Source: Anagrus nilaparvatae
Lineage: Eukaryota; Arthropoda; Insecta; Hymenoptera; Mymaridae
Length of the DNA stretch: 64,000 nucleotides
Direction: 5' to 3'
NCBI GenBank assembly: GCA_022575985.1
Contig: JAKSXM010000007.1
Span: 65,192,501-65,256,500 of the forward strand
The notes under the pieces were generated by a model, which made no database searches, was not told the origin of the DNA, and saw only the letters and a list, made by a program, of their open reading frames with translations. Every line of letters starts with the position of its first letter. Position 1 is the stretch's first letter. Positions 62,103 through 64,000 of this stretch are shown here, piece after piece. The position numbers were made by a program, and so were the translations under genes.

Positions 62103-63437
62103 AGACCTGACGCGGAGCCCCGTTTCGTAGACAAATTTTATCCTTGATAGGTCGATGGAATTTTCCAACGGGTATTTATGTTTTTTGGGTCGCTGAATCC
62201 GAATATGATATCAGTTTTTACCGAAAATGGTCCAGTTGCCCGCAATAGGCAACTTTTGGTTAATTTTCGAAGATTTTTTTATTTTCGCAAGGGTTACTTA
62301 TGTTTTTCGGGTTGCTGAACACGAATATGATATCGGTTTTTACCGAAAATGGTACAGTTGCCCACAATAGGCAGCTTTAGGGATGTTTTTATTTACACGA
62401 GGGTTACTTATGTTTTTCGGGTTGCTGAACATGAATATTATATCGGTTTTTACCGAAAATGGTTCAGTTGCCCAAAATAGGAATTTTGAGGTTTTTATTT
62501 TGCGGGTTTTTTAACATTTTCATCTGTTACTTATGTTTTTCGGTCCCTGAACATGAATATAACATCAGTTTTTACTAAAAATAAGTGCCCACAGTAGGTA
62601 ATTTTAGGCTATTTTTTTTAGATTTTCTAAACATTTTCTATTATTATTTATGTTTTTTGGCTGGTTAAACTGGAAAACAATATCTCTTTTTACCGAATGT
62701 GCGCTTAGACTTGTATTTAATAATTTAATAAGTTTTTCCTATACAACAAAGAATCAATAAAATAATTAGTAAATTGAAAATTAATATAAAAATTAATTTT
62801 TTAATAACTAAACAATAATATACAGATAAAATTTTACAATATTTTAATAATCAATAATAAATTAATTGCAAGCTGATTTTTACAAATAAATATTTAAATA
62901 CAGTGAAAAATATTTTCTATAAATATGTGAATATAAACTGAACCATATTCTGTGAAAACCAATAAAATATTCATGTTCAGCAACCCGAAAAACATAAGTA
63001 ACCCTCGCGTAAATAAAAACATCCCCGAAAATTAACCTAAAGTTGCTTATTGTGGGCAAATGTACCATTTTCGGTAAAAACCGATATCATATTCGTATTC
63101 AGCGACCCAAAAAACATAAGTAACCCTTGCGAAAATAAAAAAATCTCCAAAAATTAACCAAAAGTTGCCTATTGCGGGCAACTAGACCATTTTCGGTAAA
63201 AACCGATATCATATTCGTGTTCAGCGACCCAAAAAACATAAGTAACCCTTGCGAAAATAAGAAAATCTCCGAAAATTAACCGAAAGTTGCCTATTGCGGG
63301 CAACTGGACCATTTTCGGTAAAAACTGATACCATATTCGGGTTCAGCGACCCAAAAAACATAAATACCCGTTGGAAAATTCCATCGACCTATCAAGGATA
63401 AAATTTGTCTACGAAACGGGGCTCCACGTCAGGTCTA
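62103..63437. repeat. Foldback with inverted tandem arrays (about 120-bp units)
   Basis: Outer arms GACCTGACGCGGAGCCCCGT and ACGGGGCTCCACGTCAGGTC bound two opposed arrays. Each array has about four copies of a 110-130-bp unit containing GGGT(C/T)GCTGAA, GAATATGATATC, TTTTTACCGAAAATGG, AGTTGCCC and ACTTATGTTTTT. Left copies begin near 62190, 62315, 62425 and 62545; right copies near 62975, 63100, 63220 and 63345. Units decay toward the centre, an A/T-rich spacer of about 300 bp. No ORF is conserved across units. Confidence 0.85.
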
Positions 63438-63497
63438 AGGGGAGGTAGGGTAAAAAAAACCCAAAAAATTGTCTAACGTAATTTATGGATAGCCACT

Positions 63498-64000
63498 TAT
63501 TATTAATATTGTTATTTTAATCCTTTCAGGGGACATAAAAAGTAAACTTCCTAACTTTTTTTCGCAAATATTTTATTCAAAAAACAATTTTTATTAGGTT
63601 AAAAATTAAGCACATTAAAATTACTTTCGTAAAAAATATGTTATTTTACGTTACACTTTACACTGTTAAAATTAACGCTTGTAAGTTTACAAAAAAAAAG
63701 TTTGCGATAAATTAGAAGGGTAGGTGGGGTTGTTTTCTTCTTGGAATATAGTTCTAGCCAAAGTTCTCTTGGAATATAGTTCTAGGGATCAAAGTTGGCA
63801 AAAAATTATAATAAATAGATTGCATAAATAAAACCTGAATATTGTTAAAAAATACTTTCATTTATTTGAATAATTAGAACTTTCATTTTACAAGAACAAA
63901 ATTTTTTCAAATTTTTAAAGCGGTGGACAGAAAATTTGAATGAAAATTTAAAAAAGTACTTGAATATTTTTTTGAAACATAAAAGCAATATATTTTTTAA
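63498..64000. other. A/T-rich sequence to the window end
   Basis: No gene was seen. A short direct repeat of ttcttggaatatagttctag occurs at about 63739-63758 and again, as tctcttggaatatagttctag, at about 63764-63784. Confidence 0.5.

Larger units (their letters stand above)
61388..63497. mobile_element. 2.1-kb element with GCTATYCATAAATTACGT ends enclosing nested repeats
   Basis: The left end gctattcataaattacgtt (61390) and right end acgtaatttatggatagc (63479-63496) are complements, followed inward by G-rich or C-rich runs (gggggagggggg; ccctacctcccc in reverse). Such 'cATAAATTACGT' termini with G-rich subterminal runs recur widely among insect DNA transposons (general knowledge, not checked). 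Inside lie a 450-bp MITE and a foldback with tandem arms. No transposase was seen. Confidence 0.6.

Noticed and set aside
62103..63437. Possible CRISPR-like array because of regularly spaced repeats
   Set aside because: Units are 110-130 bp, contiguous, diverged and arranged as an inverted pair; there are no unique spacers and the context is eukaryotic.
1..64000. tRNA, rRNA, telomeric repeats, bacterial or viral gene insertions
   Set aside because: No cloverleaf-like internal promoter pairs, no TTAGG arrays and no cluster of prokaryote-like or viral ORFs were seen on reading; a covariance-model search would be needed to exclude small RNAs fully.

Overview
This window looks like nuclear DNA of an insect, most likely a parasitoid wasp or another hymenopteran. 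It is very A/T-rich (roughly a quarter G+C by eye), has many short introns with GT..AG borders, and carries many transposon remnants. The order assignment is an inference from overall character. No bacterial, organellar or viral gene cluster was seen, nor any tRNA, rRNA or CRISPR array.

The left two thirds (1-46 kb) hold eight host genes. In order they are: the 3' part of CCZ1 (+, 59-1711); NOP2/NSUN1 (-, 2176-4624); TRIM37 (+, 5317-9868); inositol hexakisphosphate kinase IP6K (+, 13639-17806); HIP1/HIP1R (-, 21271-28827); a POM121-type nuclear-pore membrane protein with FG repeats (+, 30066-35464); a Y-box cold-shock-domain protein (+, 37564-42185); and an unrecognised proline/arginine-rich gene (+, from 45372) whose 3' end was not found. 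I rebuilt these models exon by exon. Reading frame stays continuous across every proposed junction, and coding lengths sum to whole codons. CCZ1/NOP2 and IP6K/HIP1 converge; NOP2/TRIM37 and HIP1/POM121 diverge.

The gene products serve unrelated housekeeping roles: Rab7 activation (CCZ1), 28S rRNA m5C methylation (NOP2), ubiquitin ligation (TRIM37), inositol pyrophosphate synthesis (IP6K), clathrin-actin coupling (HIP1), pore assembly (POM121) and mRNA binding (Y-box). This is a syntenic block, not an operon or pathway cluster.

The right third (46-64 kb) is a transposon graveyard. It contains a dead non-LTR retrotransposon (-, about 50.4-52.6 kb) split by a 4.4-kb element with 190-bp terminal inverted repeats and a TAA target duplication. 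That element contains a 2.1-kb palindrome. Nearby are a TTAA-flanked element with another element nested in it, a decayed transposon ORF at 57.7-58.9 kb, and a foldback element with inverted tandem arrays at 62.1-63.4 kb. A second near-perfect 2.1-kb palindrome (1,025-bp arms, about 43-nt loop) sits in a HIP1 intron. If transcribed with the gene it would form a very long RNA hairpin.

The items most worth a second look are the intronic HIP1 hairpin, the two HIP1 first exons, the LINE-linker-like exon at 45.85 kb, a 40-codon G+C-rich ORF inside IP6K intron 2, the insect POM121, and the stack of nested foldback elements.
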